Assembly (NCBI GenBank): GCA_021796135.1
Contig: JAJYOQ010000023.1
Coordinates: forward strand, 1 to 19,541
Reading direction: 5' to 3'
Length of the DNA stretch: 19,541 nucleotides
Source: Bacteroidota bacterium
GTDB lineage: Bacteria; Bacteroidota; Ignavibacteria; Ignavibacteriales; Ignavibacteriaceae
In this document: piece by piece, positions 7,794 through 16,180 of the stretch
Numbering within the stretch: position 1 is the first letter of the stretch
Layout: each line of letters starts with the position of its first letter
The notes under the pieces: generated by a model
Seen by the model: only the letters and a program-made list of their open reading frames with translations
What the model was told of the DNA's origin: nothing
The model's database searches: none
Program-made: the position numbers and the translations under genes

Positions 7794-8234
7794 TTAATCA
7801 CCGCCGCTAAGATTAAAACTATTTTTATATATCTTTTGACCGTTTATCTCTATAGGTGCCGGTGATCCAAATATCAAATAAATATTTATGTCTGATGTAG
7901 GATGCCGGACAATTAGATGCTCTCCTCTGACAAGCTCTCCCTTAAAAATTATCTGAACATCACCGCATCCTTTGGAAAAAAATTCATTGCCGGCGTTTTG
8001 AAGAGTGCTTCTGACTGATATTGCAAACTGATCCATATTCGGTCTCGCAGCAAGCAGAATATCCTCAATTCCGACAACACGCAAACTGCTGTTTTCGTTA
8101 AAAGGAAATTCATCCTGCTTTAACTCGCGCAGAAAATCACTGAAACCAATTTCCTGAGCATTGGCTATAATCCCTTGTCCTTCCGGACTAGGAGGTGTTA
8201 AACTACTTTTTTCTACAAGAACATATCCCGGCAT
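7794..8234 (-). CDS. Unrecognised 146-residue protein of the defence operon
   Basis: It starts at an ATG with AAGGA upstream, 3 nt after the methyltransferase stop, and ends 12-15 nt before the helicase, so it is clearly part of the operon. No membrane segment, signal peptide or known catalytic motif is visible. The first 25 residues are low in structure (PPSPEGQG), followed by a helix (FSDFLRELKQDEFPF), a conserved-looking segment GIEDILLAARPNMDQFAISVRSTL, and a strand-rich C-terminal half (VQIIFKGEL, HLIVRHP, INIYLIFG). It could be an adaptor between methylase and helicase. I do not recognise a family. Confidence 0.7.
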   Translation of the reverse strand: MPGYVLVEKSSLTPPSPEGQGIIANAQEIGFSDFLRELKQDEFPFNENSSLRVVGIEDILLAARPNMDQFAISVRSTLQNAGNEFFSKGCGDVQIIFKGELVRGEHLIVRHPTSDINIYLIFGSPAPIEINGQKIYKNSFNLSGGD

Positions 8235-8237
8235 ATA

Positions 8238-11200
8238 TCATTCCTTCTTTTGTTGAGAATTCTCAATATTTGCGAAAAGAGTCCTTTCATCTAAAAGACC
8301 CAAAACTTTTTTTGCCGGTATAATAAAATTTTTATTCATGTTCATTATATGCTCTAATGCTGCTCTGATCTGGGGCTTTAATCCCCCAAATTTTTCTAAC
8401 CATGGGAGAAGGCTATCGCCGGTTTCAGCTAAACCAAGAAGTAAATGCAATACATCAACAAAGAGTATGTTTTGAGGTAAACTGATTTCCGTATCATTAA
8501 ATAATGAGGGTTGGGGTGTATTGTTTCCGTTTCTGAATCTCTCTTTTAATTCATTCAATCTTTCCAAAGGCTGTTTAACTTTAAAAGTTCTTCCGCCTGC
8601 TTCCCTACCTTTAATGATTAGTCCATATTCTCTTAATTCAGAAGGCTCAATAATTCCTCGGACAATTTTGCTGACTGCGTCGATAGTTATTTCTTTATTT
8701 GCACAGAGCGCTGTTAAATATATGTAGGAAGGAACATCAATATCCTCTAATTCTGAGGGCAGTGGATTATCTTTGGTTAATAATAAATCAACCATCATCT
8801 TTATTTCTTCCAAGGCTTCTTTAATTGGAACGGGTTTGTCATTATAATCAACCACATTTCCATAATATTTGCTGTATAGCTCAAGGCACTTGCCAATTAA
8901 AATTATATTAACATCTGGTGTAAGTAATGTCTCATTACCATATCTACCTGATTCTATAAGTTCTATTTCCTCTTTTGCACGATGTTTAATCTCTTGCCTA
9001 ATTCCAGCCCATGAACGTTTGGTTGAGACACTACTTTTTTCTCTTTTCTTACATATATGAATAAGGTCATATGATATTGCATCTTTTCCTATCAAGTTAG
9101 GTGAATTTTCAGCTTCGCCATGAATTGGATAAATTGCTTCAAAAAAAAATCCAGCATTACTGACTGCGTCTAACAATAATTCCCAGGTTTTATCATCTTG
9201 ATGATGAAATGTGAATGAAAGTATTCCATTTTCATTTAAATTTTCTGCACATTTTATAAAGATAGCGCTCAAATCATCGCGAAAATTTTCAGCTGATTTG
9301 CCTCTTATTTTGTTTTCAATAACTTCCTTTGATTTGGGCGTATACTCTGGGGAAAATTCTTTATAAAAAGCAAATAATGATAAACGAACCCATACATAGA
9401 AATAATCAGAAAGTTCAGCATAATTAACATTTCCCCCATAAGGAGGATCAGTGATAACAAAATCAACTTTACTTTGATTAGTCACATATTCAGCAGAGTT
9501 CATAGAAAATAACACAGATTCAGATCCATCGATTTTTTCAGAGGAAAAAATATTCTCAATCGAATCTTTTTCGCGTTGGAAAATATGCTTCTTATCAAAA
9601 GGAGTTAAATTATATTTCTTTGCTTCAATGGTACTTTCTATTCTTGAAATCCATGTATTTTTCCCATATTTCACCCCATATACATTGTTCTCTACGGGTT
9701 GCATTTTAGGAGTAAAATCATGTCTTGTAAAAATGCCTTCAATTTTATCTCTAGTTTTTTGATACCAAGTAAACATATTACTATCATTTAGTAATGATTG
9801 AAAACTGCTAATCATCATATCTCTCATTGATTGATCCTCTTCTCGATCAATCTCTTGTAGTAAAGTAGAAAGGGCAAGTAATTGCCTTTCGTTAAACATT
9901 TGATGCCAGTAGTTGTAATGATGTGCAATCAAACCAGATTTTGTTTTTTCTCCAACAGGGACTTCAGATTTAGGATAAGGAAGATATCCCTTTTCTTTTT
10001 CCCAGGTATCTTTAGCAGTTTGGTATTTAGCCATATCCTGGGAAGAGAATCTTTTGAAAAACTTGCCGTTATTTTTAATTAGGATAGAAGAAAGGCTGTT
10101 AGTGATATCAATTTCATTTTCGCTATCATCATCCATTTCAAAAAACTTTTCCTTTACAGTATTACTGTTCTTGTTATTGCCTGCACATTGCTCACAATAA
10201 CCCTCAACTGCATAAGGACGGATAGGCAGAAGCTGTTCTTTAGGCAGCTTTCTTATTGCGCTTATAATTGCATCTACATTTCCATTGCAGGTTCCGTGAC
10301 ATATAAATTTTCCCTTTGCAGGAAGATTCCCTTCATTTGGATTGTAATTGTGTTTGCAAGTTGGACACTCGAGAATTGAATCCGGTTTTACTTCGCCTCT
10401 ATATTGCCAAACCTCTTCGCAAGAGGGGCAATATAAAACGCTTAACGGAACTTTCTTCTTATTCTTTTTATTCTTCGACACAGCCGGAGTTATAGTTTTA
10501 TTGCACCATGGGCATTCAACCTTAGATTTTTCCGGTCCAAAAGTCCAACGAGTAGAAGCCCTGCCAGCACCAGCGGAAAACTGAGTCGCACTTATCATTA
10601 AAGATTTATTGCCGATAAGAGCTGCCGGTTCAATTTCCCAATCGAAAATCTCGCCGCATTCAGGGCATTTACAATCTTCGTAATATCTAATCGAGGGATT
10701 TTTGTGTGCAATTACATAATCGGAAAAAAGCTGAGTCAGATGATTACAAGTTCCTGTTGTGCAAGGAGCTAATTTAACCCAGAAAGTATAAATTATATCT
10801 GCATCTTTATTCCCGCAGGCAGGGCATTCAGTTTTATATAGATCGAGTAAAGTTTCTTTTAGTGATTTGCCTGACCAGCCTACTATCCTGTTTGAAAGTC
10901 TTTCGAATGAATCCTTTAATTTATCAATATCGACAGGCTCAACTTCGGTTTTAACAATAAACCATGCAACCGGGTTAAGATCAATTCCGATTACTTTACA
11001 GCCGAGTCGCAATGCTTCAACAATAGTAGTTCCTCCACCCATAAACGGATCAAGGATAACTTTGCCGTTTGTATCCGGATCATTCGTGTGGTCTTTGTAG
11101 AATTCTTCCATTATATCGGTGCCGGCAGGTTTCATTGCAGCAAGCAAAATAGCACGGAAAACAGAAGACGATCTGCGGGCAAACCATTTGTGCATAGTAT

Positions 11201-11294
11201 AAATTGGTTTAAAGGCATTCCGCTCGGGAACAGCAAGTTTATTTATTTCAACAATTGGGAAAGATTCTTCTATAGCTCGTTTTTTATTATCCAT
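8238..11294 (-). CDS. DUF1156 DNA methyltransferase (PglXI-like)
   Basis: 1018 residues. The N-terminal ESFPIVEINKLAVPERN and MHKWFARR (34-41) mark DUF1156. Motif I, DPFMGGGTT at 82-90, and VIGIDLNPVA at 101-110 bind S-adenosylmethionine. Residues 157-370 hold many CxxC pairs (157/160, 210/213, 261/264, 289/292, 310/313, 367/370) plus Cys332/336: a large zinc-ribbon region probably used for DNA recognition. The catalytic motif IV, DPPYGGNVNY, is at 616-625, which points to amino-group (N6-adenine or N4-cytosine) methylation. DUF1156 enzymes serve as PglXI in type 3 BREX, where the methylase marks self DNA. The start overlaps the PIN gene's end by 8 nt. The C-terminal 250 residues (with ESGRYGNETLLT and GREAGGRTFKVKQP) are without clear motifs. 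No nuclease domain is seen. Confidence 0.88.
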   Translation of the reverse strand: MDNKKRAIEESFPIVEINKLAVPERNAFKPIYTMHKWFARRSSSVFRAILLAAMKPAGTDIMEEFYKDHTNDPDTNGKVILDPFMGGGTTIVEALRLGCKVIGIDLNPVAWFIVKTEVEPVDIDKLKDSFERLSNRIVGWSGKSLKETLLDLYKTECPACGNKDADIIYTFWVKLAPCTTGTCNHLTQLFSDYVIAHKNPSIRYYEDCKCPECGEIFDWEIEPAALIGNKSLMISATQFSAGAGRASTRWTFGPEKSKVECPWCNKTITPAVSKNKKNKKKVPLSVLYCPSCEEVWQYRGEVKPDSILECPTCKHNYNPNEGNLPAKGKFICHGTCNGNVDAIISAIRKLPKEQLLPIRPYAVEGYCEQCAGNNKNSNTVKEKFFEMDDDSENEIDITNSLSSILIKNNGKFFKRFSSQDMAKYQTAKDTWEKEKGYLPYPKSEVPVGEKTKSGLIAHHYNYWHQMFNERQLLALSTLLQEIDREEDQSMRDMMISSFQSLLNDSNMFTWYQKTRDKIEGIFTRHDFTPKMQPVENNVYGVKYGKNTWISRIESTIEAKKYNLTPFDKKHIFQREKDSIENIFSSEKIDGSESVLFSMNSAEYVTNQSKVDFVITDPPYGGNVNYAELSDYFYVWVRLSLFAFYKEFSPEYTPKSKEVIENKIRGKSAENFRDDLSAIFIKCAENLNENGILSFTFHHQDDKTWELLLDAVSNAGFFFEAIYPIHGEAENSPNLIGKDAISYDLIHICKKREKSSVSTKRSWAGIRQEIKHRAKEEIELIESGRYGNETLLTPDVNIILIGKCLELYSKYYGNVVDYNDKPVPIKEALEEIKMMVDLLLTKDNPLPSELEDIDVPSYIYLTALCANKEITIDAVSKIVRGIIEPSELREYGLIIKGREAGGRTFKVKQPLERLNELKERFRNGNNTPQPSLFNDTEISLPQNILFVDVLHLLLGLAETGDSLLPWLEKFGGLKPQIRAALEHIMNMNKNFIIPAKKVLGLLDERTLFANIENSQQKKE

Positions 11295-11790
11295 TTATAT
11301 CATCCGGTGCATAAAGAATAATTCCTTGAACATTCTTGAAAATGGCATCTGCCGAAACCAAAGCTGTCACTCGAAGCCGGGTTGCAACAGCCAGAAATAA
11401 TGCATCGTTAGTTAACAAACCGTATTGACGCTGCAATGTCATGGCGGTTATAAAATCTTCCCTTTGCAGAGATTCTAATTTTAATCCGATAGATAAAAGA
11501 TCACGGATCAACGATTCATATCTATTTAATGCTTTTATTTTATTCGGATTTTCAGATAGCTGCTTTGCAGGATTGGAGCCTTTAATTAGACCTATGTCTT
11601 TAGCTTCGGCTAACATTAATACATGAGTTAATTCTGCAAGTATATGAGTAGTAATTATACCATACAATTCTCCGTTAGCACATTTCTCTAAAAGCTTGAT
11701 ACATTGAGGAGAACTTCTCTGAGCGGCATAAACGAAGATATTAGTATCTATAATAACCGGTTGTTGTTGGGGTATTTGTAATAAATTCAT
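11287..11790 (-). CDS. PIN-domain toxin embedded in the defence operon (VapC-like)
   Basis: 167 residues with all four PIN acids: Asp15 (VIIDTNIFVYA), Glu53 (HILAELTHV), Asp129 (LLTNDALFLAVA) and Asp148 (LVSADAIF). It is slightly longer than typical VapC (about 130 aa) because of an extra helix region around 60-110. VapC toxins cut specific RNAs once the labile antitoxin is lost. Its ATG overlaps the antitoxin's TGA (ATGA), and its last 8 nt overlap the methyltransferase start. A ribosome translating the toxin is therefore positioned to start the methylase. No sign of decay, unlike most other TA loci nearby. Confidence 0.85.
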   Translation of the reverse strand: MNLLQIPQQQPVIIDTNIFVYAAQRSSPQCIKLLEKCANGELYGIITTHILAELTHVLMLAEAKDIGLIKGSNPAKQLSENPNKIKALNRYESLIRDLLSIGLKLESLQREDFITAMTLQRQYGLLTNDALFLAVATRLRVTALVSADAIFKNVQGIILYAPDDING

Positions 11791-12053
11791 TGTTCGTAAT
11801 AATCTTCTATTAAAAGTTCTTCAATATCACTTTGATTAAGATTAAATGGTTTTGAGCAGAACCTATTTACAGCGGATTTTCTTAATTCAAGTTTTGCCGG
11901 CTCGAGATCCTCATATTTAAGAATTGCATCCTGGATAATTTCACTTATTGATCTGCCTTCCTTATGAGAGCGGTCTTTAATCTTCCTGACAATATTCTTG
12001 TCGAGAATAGTTCCGATCTTTTCTTTGTTATCCTGTTGTTTTATTTTTGACAT
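11787..12053 (-). CDS. Ribbon-helix-helix antitoxin embedded in the defence operon
   Basis: 88 residues with a strong AGGAG ribosome site at proper spacing, 21 nt after the PglZ gene. Residues 12-47 (IGTILDKNIVRKIKDRS, then EGRSISEIIQDAILKY) form a ribbon-helix-helix DNA-binding domain. The acidic C-terminus (DIEELLIEDYYEQ) would block the PIN active site. It overlaps the toxin gene by 4 nt. No separate promoter is obvious in the 21-nt gap, although one could lie within the PglZ gene, so its dose appears tied to the defence operon. Confidence 0.8.
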   Translation of the reverse strand: MSKIKQQDNKEKIGTILDKNIVRKIKDRSHKEGRSISEIIQDAILKYEDLEPAKLELRKSAVNRFCSKPFNLNQSDIEELLIEDYYEQ

Positions 12054-12074
12054 AATTATTACTCCTATGAAAAA

Positions 12075-13052
12075 CTAATCTCTTTTTATAACGAGCCACG
12101 GAGTTAACATTTCCATCAATGATAAACCGCCGTGACGAAAAACTTTATTTGCAGAATGTCCTTTAGGACGATTTTTAATTCTTCCTTTTATCATTGCAAG
12201 TCTGTGACTTGTAAATAATTTTAATTCCGGGATATTTTCAGGTGGAATTTCATCTTCTGAATAATATCTAAATCGCTCCTGTGATAAAAAGCTTAGAGCA
12301 GCCTCACCTTTTAATCCTGATTCAAAGCCATTATTAAGATAAACATAACCATGATCACTTGTAATTATAATTCTGTAATCTTTAGGAATTGCCATAATTA
12401 TATTTTTCCAAACTACATCAAACTGTTTAATGAAAGTTTCAAAATGAAGCGAATTGCGTGCTTCAAAATTTGTGTACGTTCCATCGGGAAAACTGGACCA
12501 AAGGATATAATTGTAGCTGATTGATGGTAATTCAAAATGACGTATCGGAGTATCATAATAAAAGGCTTTTATATTTCTTCCGCTTAATTCTTTTCTACTT
12601 TCTAATTGTGATGGTGCAATAGGTTTTCCAATAATTCTTTGTTCAACGAATGAAACCGTATCGCTTGGAAGTGCTGCAACTTTGTATGAAGATTCGAGGA
12701 TATGAAAGCCCGTATCTTTTGCTAGTTTTTTAATTAACGGCATTTCTCTTAATGAAGCTCCGTCAAAAATAACTAAAGCAGTTTTGGATTCTGATAATTC
12801 TTTGAGCAACGAATATTGTTTTTCTGCCAAAGCAGAAAGTTCATCATAAACTCCGAGTGCACCGGTCAATATTAATTCTTCCAACTTCTGAATTTGATAT
12901 TCACCTTCTTCAAAATAACTCGTAATGTCAAATGATTTAAATGCTGAATCAGTCCATACGGATTTCTGCATCCATTCATAAATTGAAGGGATTCTTTCAC
13001 CGGGTGAAGTTAATAAATCAAAGACAGTTCCAAAATTAAAACTACTTTTCAT
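12075..13052 (-). CDS. pglZ: Compact PglZ-family protein (alkaline-phosphatase superfamily)
   Basis: 325 residues, about half the size of usual BREX/Pgl PglZ proteins (commonly 650-950 aa). Signature parts are present: LVIFDGASLREMPL with Asp97 (first metal ligand), IIITSDHGYVY with Asp233 and His234 (second metal site), and near the end RHGGLSLMEMLTPWL with His307, the typical PglZ closing motif. These would bind two metals as in alkaline phosphatases and phosphodiesterases. What PglZ acts on is not settled. The gene starts 13 nt after the ATPase gene and precedes the TA pair by 21 nt. The usual large N-terminal extension seems to be missing, leaving little more than the catalytic core, with a helical N-terminal 90 residues. 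Confidence 0.82.
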   Translation of the reverse strand: MKSSFNFGTVFDLLTSPGERIPSIYEWMQKSVWTDSAFKSFDITSYFEEGEYQIQKLEELILTGALGVYDELSALAEKQYSLLKELSESKTALVIFDGASLREMPLIKKLAKDTGFHILESSYKVAALPSDTVSFVEQRIIGKPIAPSQLESRKELSGRNIKAFYYDTPIRHFELPSISYNYILWSSFPDGTYTNFEARNSLHFETFIKQFDVVWKNIIMAIPKDYRIIITSDHGYVYLNNGFESGLKGEAALSFLSQERFRYYSEDEIPPENIPELKLFTSHRLAMIKGRIKNRPKGHSANKVFRHGGLSLMEMLTPWLVIKRD

Positions 13053-13065
13053 TTACAAGTTCTTC

Positions 13066-15678
13066 TTATTTAATAAATCCTTTCAAAGTTGCTTTATAAA
13101 CTGCATCTTGAAAAGCAGGTAATTGTTCGGCTAATTGTTCAACCTGGGATTTAGAAAATCCGCCACTTTTTATTATGTTCAATTCAAAATTAAGATCACC
13201 CTGACCGGATAAAGCACCTCTTATCGAAGAAGGAAGAGTGCTTATTTCTATAGAATTCTTTTCTAAATATATTGTAAATCTTATACTATCAATTACCACA
13301 TTTCCTTTTTCGTTTAATTTTAAGGCTATATCCTGCCGCAGTTCTCCGATTGATTTAAAATTGGGCGTAGTAATATTCAACTGTTCAGAGCCAAAGCGAT
13401 TATTTGTTAGGCTTCCATCATTAGTAAGTAAAATTTCTTGAGCGGTTTCTTTCCTGAACGGACGCTCTGTTCCTGCGGGGAAATTAAACCCAGCTTCTGG
13501 TTTATCGTCAAGAAATGGTTCAATGATTTTAACCTCGTCCCACTCAGAGCCATTATAGTTTGGCTGAGAGCCGCAGAAACTATATTTAGGGTGAGATAAA
13601 CCAATTTGTTTAGTTAAACTTAAATTTCTAATGGCTTCAATTAAATTTGTTTCAGCAAGTAAAACCGGAAACGATAATGTTTTTCTGTAAATACCTATAA
13701 GATCTTTAATCGACTGATTAAAAACCCAAGATTTTTGGTTAATTCTAAATTGCTCAATACCTTTTTGCAGGTGTTCTTCAAACACAATTCTTGGGTAAAA
13801 ATTCTTTTTAAGATATTCAAGTACATCATTCTTTTGTATTGCACTTCCGACAGACTCTAATTCAAAATCAATTTTACTATCAATTTCTCTGATCATAACA
13901 TAAGCTAATCCGGCTCGTTTGAAATTGTCATCAACGAATTTTTGGTTTTCTAGCTCTATACGTTCATACTGCCTTTTACGATCATAGTCGCTTGCGCCGG
14001 ACTTCAATTCCCTTGCTGCTAATGATAACTGTGCCCATTTGATGATATCATTATTTTCATAAATATTGAATACATCTGATTTTGGTTCTAAAAGGAGAAC
14101 AAGGTTTTGATTTTCAATTCCCCGGTATAATTCTTTTCGCTCGGAGTTTTGTAAACGCTTGGGCGATAAAATAAATCTTGGCAAGTTTTTATCAAGCTTT
14201 AATAGATCATTTTTTACCTGTGCAGCATCCCGTAAAACAACGGAAGAGGAATCATTAAAAATGTTTTTGCTCCATCTATCTAAAGCGAAATTAAGCGCAT
14301 CTTCACGGGGAATTCGCAGCGATCGATATTCTACTTTTGCAAATGGTTTTTCCTGTGAATCAAAATAAAATGAATCTTCCGATTGATGAAAGTAAGAACC
14401 AAACTTAACAAAGGCACTTAAACTTGCCTGGAACTCATTATAATCATCGCCCGGTTTTAATACCTGTCTTGCTAATTCAAAATCTTTTATGCCTTTAATA
14501 TTGCCGGAAGTACAAAGTGTAGATACGAGAGTTGAATTAATTATTTCATTGGACATTTTAATTCTCTGTAAATCCCGAAAATCATTTTGGGCACACTGAA
14601 GCAAAGTTTGGTTGTTATCAAGGTCTAACAAATAATTGCGGATTTTTTTATCATTAAAATCAAAGTGAGCAGTTGAAACAATATCTTCTTTCCCGGCAGT
14701 TAGCTGCACAACCCTAGCCAACAAACCAAGTGGACCTCTATTACCTTGAAAGTCTTTAACCAAAACGCGGTTGAATAACATATCTATAACTTCCGGTGTA
14801 AAGGGATAACTCTCAAGAAATGCATCAATATATTTTTCGCCTATTCCTTCTTCATTTTTCTTCCACTGATTTATATAACTCTGTACTATTGATTCTACTT
14901 TAGATTTATCGTGAGATTGATAGTTCGAAAATATTCTATGTAATACTACCATCTTGCGATCTTTAGGCTCTGAAAATTTTATTTCAATTCGCGGAACTCG
15001 TTTTAACGTAGAACCTGGTTCTTTATTAGAATTATAAACCGAAGCAAATATTGTTATTGAAGAATCTTCTGAGCGAAGTGCTTCCTCGCTTAACATCTGA
15101 AGGAAGGATAAATTCTTTGCCTTGTACTCATTATTAATAAGGTCAAATCCAATTTCCAATTCGTCTAATATTATTGCAATCTTTCTACTGTTTAATGCAT
15201 TACGCAGTTGGTCTAAATTAGGCAGCTCATCTCCTTTCAAAATTTCCGATGCGCCAAGTTTTTCAAAAACAACTTTCCAAATAAAATTACTTGGAAAATC
15301 CGTGAACTTATTAATCAAAACCAGAATATTGTTAGGCAAATTGCATTTTATTTTATGGGTATTTAACCATTGATTTGCTAATTCAGAACTTGAGAGTAAA
15401 TGATATATCAACAATTCAAGATGTGATTTTCCACTACCTTTGAATCCTTCTAATAAAAATAACCCTGCAGTTTGTGAAGTGGAATTATATCTTTCATTCA
15501 ACTTCTCAAGAACATATTTAATATCACTTGTCGGATATGTAAGATCAAAAAAATCTTTTGGCGATGATTCAAGAGTTTTCTTCTTTTGATTTCGAAGATT
15601 CTCAAGGTCAATTATGCCTTGAATGCCATCTCCTTTAAGCACTTCACTACGCGGTTTTAATATATTTGAGTAACTCAT
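13066..15678 (-). CDS. DUF499-type P-loop ATPase, first gene of the defence operon
   Basis: 870 residues from the ATG at 15678, which has GAAGG 7 nt upstream; a longer reading from a TTG at 15720 has no ribosome site. The N-terminus (LKPRSEVLKGDG..., then DFFDLTYPTSDIKYVLEKL) has the layout of DUF499 ATPases. Walker A GFKGSGKS is at about residues 78-85, and Walker B AIILDELE at about 170-177. Then follow an AAA-like sensor region (SITIFASVYNS) and a long helical C-terminal part with YDRKRQYERIELENQKF. In Pgl the related large ATPase is PglY; BREX type 3 uses a different ATPase family (DUF6079). Such proteins are thought to power or regulate the defence complex. Gene order and tight spacing make this the promoter-proximal gene of a six- to seven-gene transcript. 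Confidence 0.75.
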   Translation of the reverse strand: MSYSNILKPRSEVLKGDGIQGIIDLENLRNQKKKTLESSPKDFFDLTYPTSDIKYVLEKLNERYNSTSQTAGLFLLEGFKGSGKSHLELLIYHLLSSSELANQWLNTHKIKCNLPNNILVLINKFTDFPSNFIWKVVFEKLGASEILKGDELPNLDQLRNALNSRKIAIILDELEIGFDLINNEYKAKNLSFLQMLSEEALRSEDSSITIFASVYNSNKEPGSTLKRVPRIEIKFSEPKDRKMVVLHRIFSNYQSHDKSKVESIVQSYINQWKKNEEGIGEKYIDAFLESYPFTPEVIDMLFNRVLVKDFQGNRGPLGLLARVVQLTAGKEDIVSTAHFDFNDKKIRNYLLDLDNNQTLLQCAQNDFRDLQRIKMSNEIINSTLVSTLCTSGNIKGIKDFELARQVLKPGDDYNEFQASLSAFVKFGSYFHQSEDSFYFDSQEKPFAKVEYRSLRIPREDALNFALDRWSKNIFNDSSSVVLRDAAQVKNDLLKLDKNLPRFILSPKRLQNSERKELYRGIENQNLVLLLEPKSDVFNIYENNDIIKWAQLSLAARELKSGASDYDRKRQYERIELENQKFVDDNFKRAGLAYVMIREIDSKIDFELESVGSAIQKNDVLEYLKKNFYPRIVFEEHLQKGIEQFRINQKSWVFNQSIKDLIGIYRKTLSFPVLLAETNLIEAIRNLSLTKQIGLSHPKYSFCGSQPNYNGSEWDEVKIIEPFLDDKPEAGFNFPAGTERPFRKETAQEILLTNDGSLTNNRFGSEQLNITTPNFKSIGELRQDIALKLNEKGNVVIDSIRFTIYLEKNSIEISTLPSSIRGALSGQGDLNFELNIIKSGGFSKSQVEQLAEQLPAFQDAVYKATLKGFIK

Positions 15679-15865
15679 CACGATGCCTTCAAATTTTAAT
15701 ATACAACCTAATACAAACAAAATTTAAAGTCAAGAATTCATCAAGAAATCTCTTTTTCTTCTAATTTTTTAATTATCATTCATTTTTCAGCAAATAAACT
15801 AATTCATGCTCAATCTAATTCGGAAAAATTAAATAAAAACTAATGTGTTTGGACTTACGGTGAGA
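15679..15865. other. AT-rich leader of the defence operon
   Basis: Gene-free stretch holding the promoter of the leftward operon. On the - strand a TTGACT at 15733-15728 is a possible -35 element, but no convincing -10 follows at 16-18 nt. I see no operator-grade palindrome close to the ATG. Confidence 0.3.
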
Positions 15866-16024
15866 ATGAGCTACAAAATATTAAACTTTGAAAATATTGT
15901 AATTCATGAAGGTTCAAAAATCTCGGTTCCGGACTCAGCGCTGTATTATTTACTTTAAATTTTTAATGACCTTAAAGATATTCTTGATGAATTAGAATCT
16001 ACTGGCAATGATAAAGAAGAATAA
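15866..16024 (+). pseudogene. Small gene with an in-frame stop codon
   Basis: The ATG at 15866 follows GGTGAGA closely. Thirty codons (MSYKILNFENIVIHEGSKI, then SVPDSALYYLL) run to a TAA at 15956. The same frame continues without a further stop for 21 codons (IFNDLKDILDELESTGNDKEE) to a TAA at 16022. The second part is an acidic helix that looks protein-coding. The simplest reading is a 51-codon gene broken by one nonsense change. Its size and acidic tail would suit an antitoxin, but there is no recognised family. Confidence 0.35.
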
Positions 16025-16086
16025 TGGCTCAATTCTCGCACCACTTGTGCGATAAAACTGAAATACTGCAACTAATGGTTGCATAA
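16024..16086 (+). pseudogene. Truncated frame overlapping the broken small gene
   Basis: The ATG overlaps the preceding stop (TAATG), the junction seen in coupled gene pairs. It encodes only MAQFSHHLCDKTEILQLMVA before a TAA. With the small gene upstream it looks like the start of a lost second gene of a two-gene cassette. No family can be assigned from 20 residues. Confidence 0.25.
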
Positions 16087-16132
16087 ATTAGCTTTACACA
16101 TAATTTTGTAATAATTTTTAATGTGAGTCGTA

Positions 16133-16163
16133 TCTTAGGCATATTTTGTATATTTGCCTAAGA
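16133..16163. promoter_or_regulatory. Inverted-repeat operator at the AbiEi promoter
   Basis: TCTTAGGCA and TGCCTAAGA are perfect 9-bp arms separated by 13 nt, ending 17 nt before the AbiEi-type gene. The spacer contains TATATTTG (16149-16156), which fits the Bacteroidota -7 box TAnnTTTG, although no TTTG sits at the expected -33 position. AbiEi antitoxins are known to repress their own operon by binding inverted repeats at the promoter, so this is probably the autoregulatory site. A further half-site, GCCTAAG, occurs at 16940 within GCCTA-AG-TAGGC. Confidence 0.65.
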
Positions 16164-16180
16164 AATGATTCAACTATATT

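Noticed and set aside
4929..15678. DISARM system or ordinary restriction-modification operon
   Set aside because: No DUF1998, phospholipase D-like or nuclease gene is present, while PglZ and DUF499 point to BREX/Pgl.
15679..15720. Longer start of the DUF499-type ATPase at a TTG codon
   Set aside because: No ribosome site before the TTG; the ATG at 15678 has GAAGG at good spacing and begins with the family-like MSYSNILKPR.
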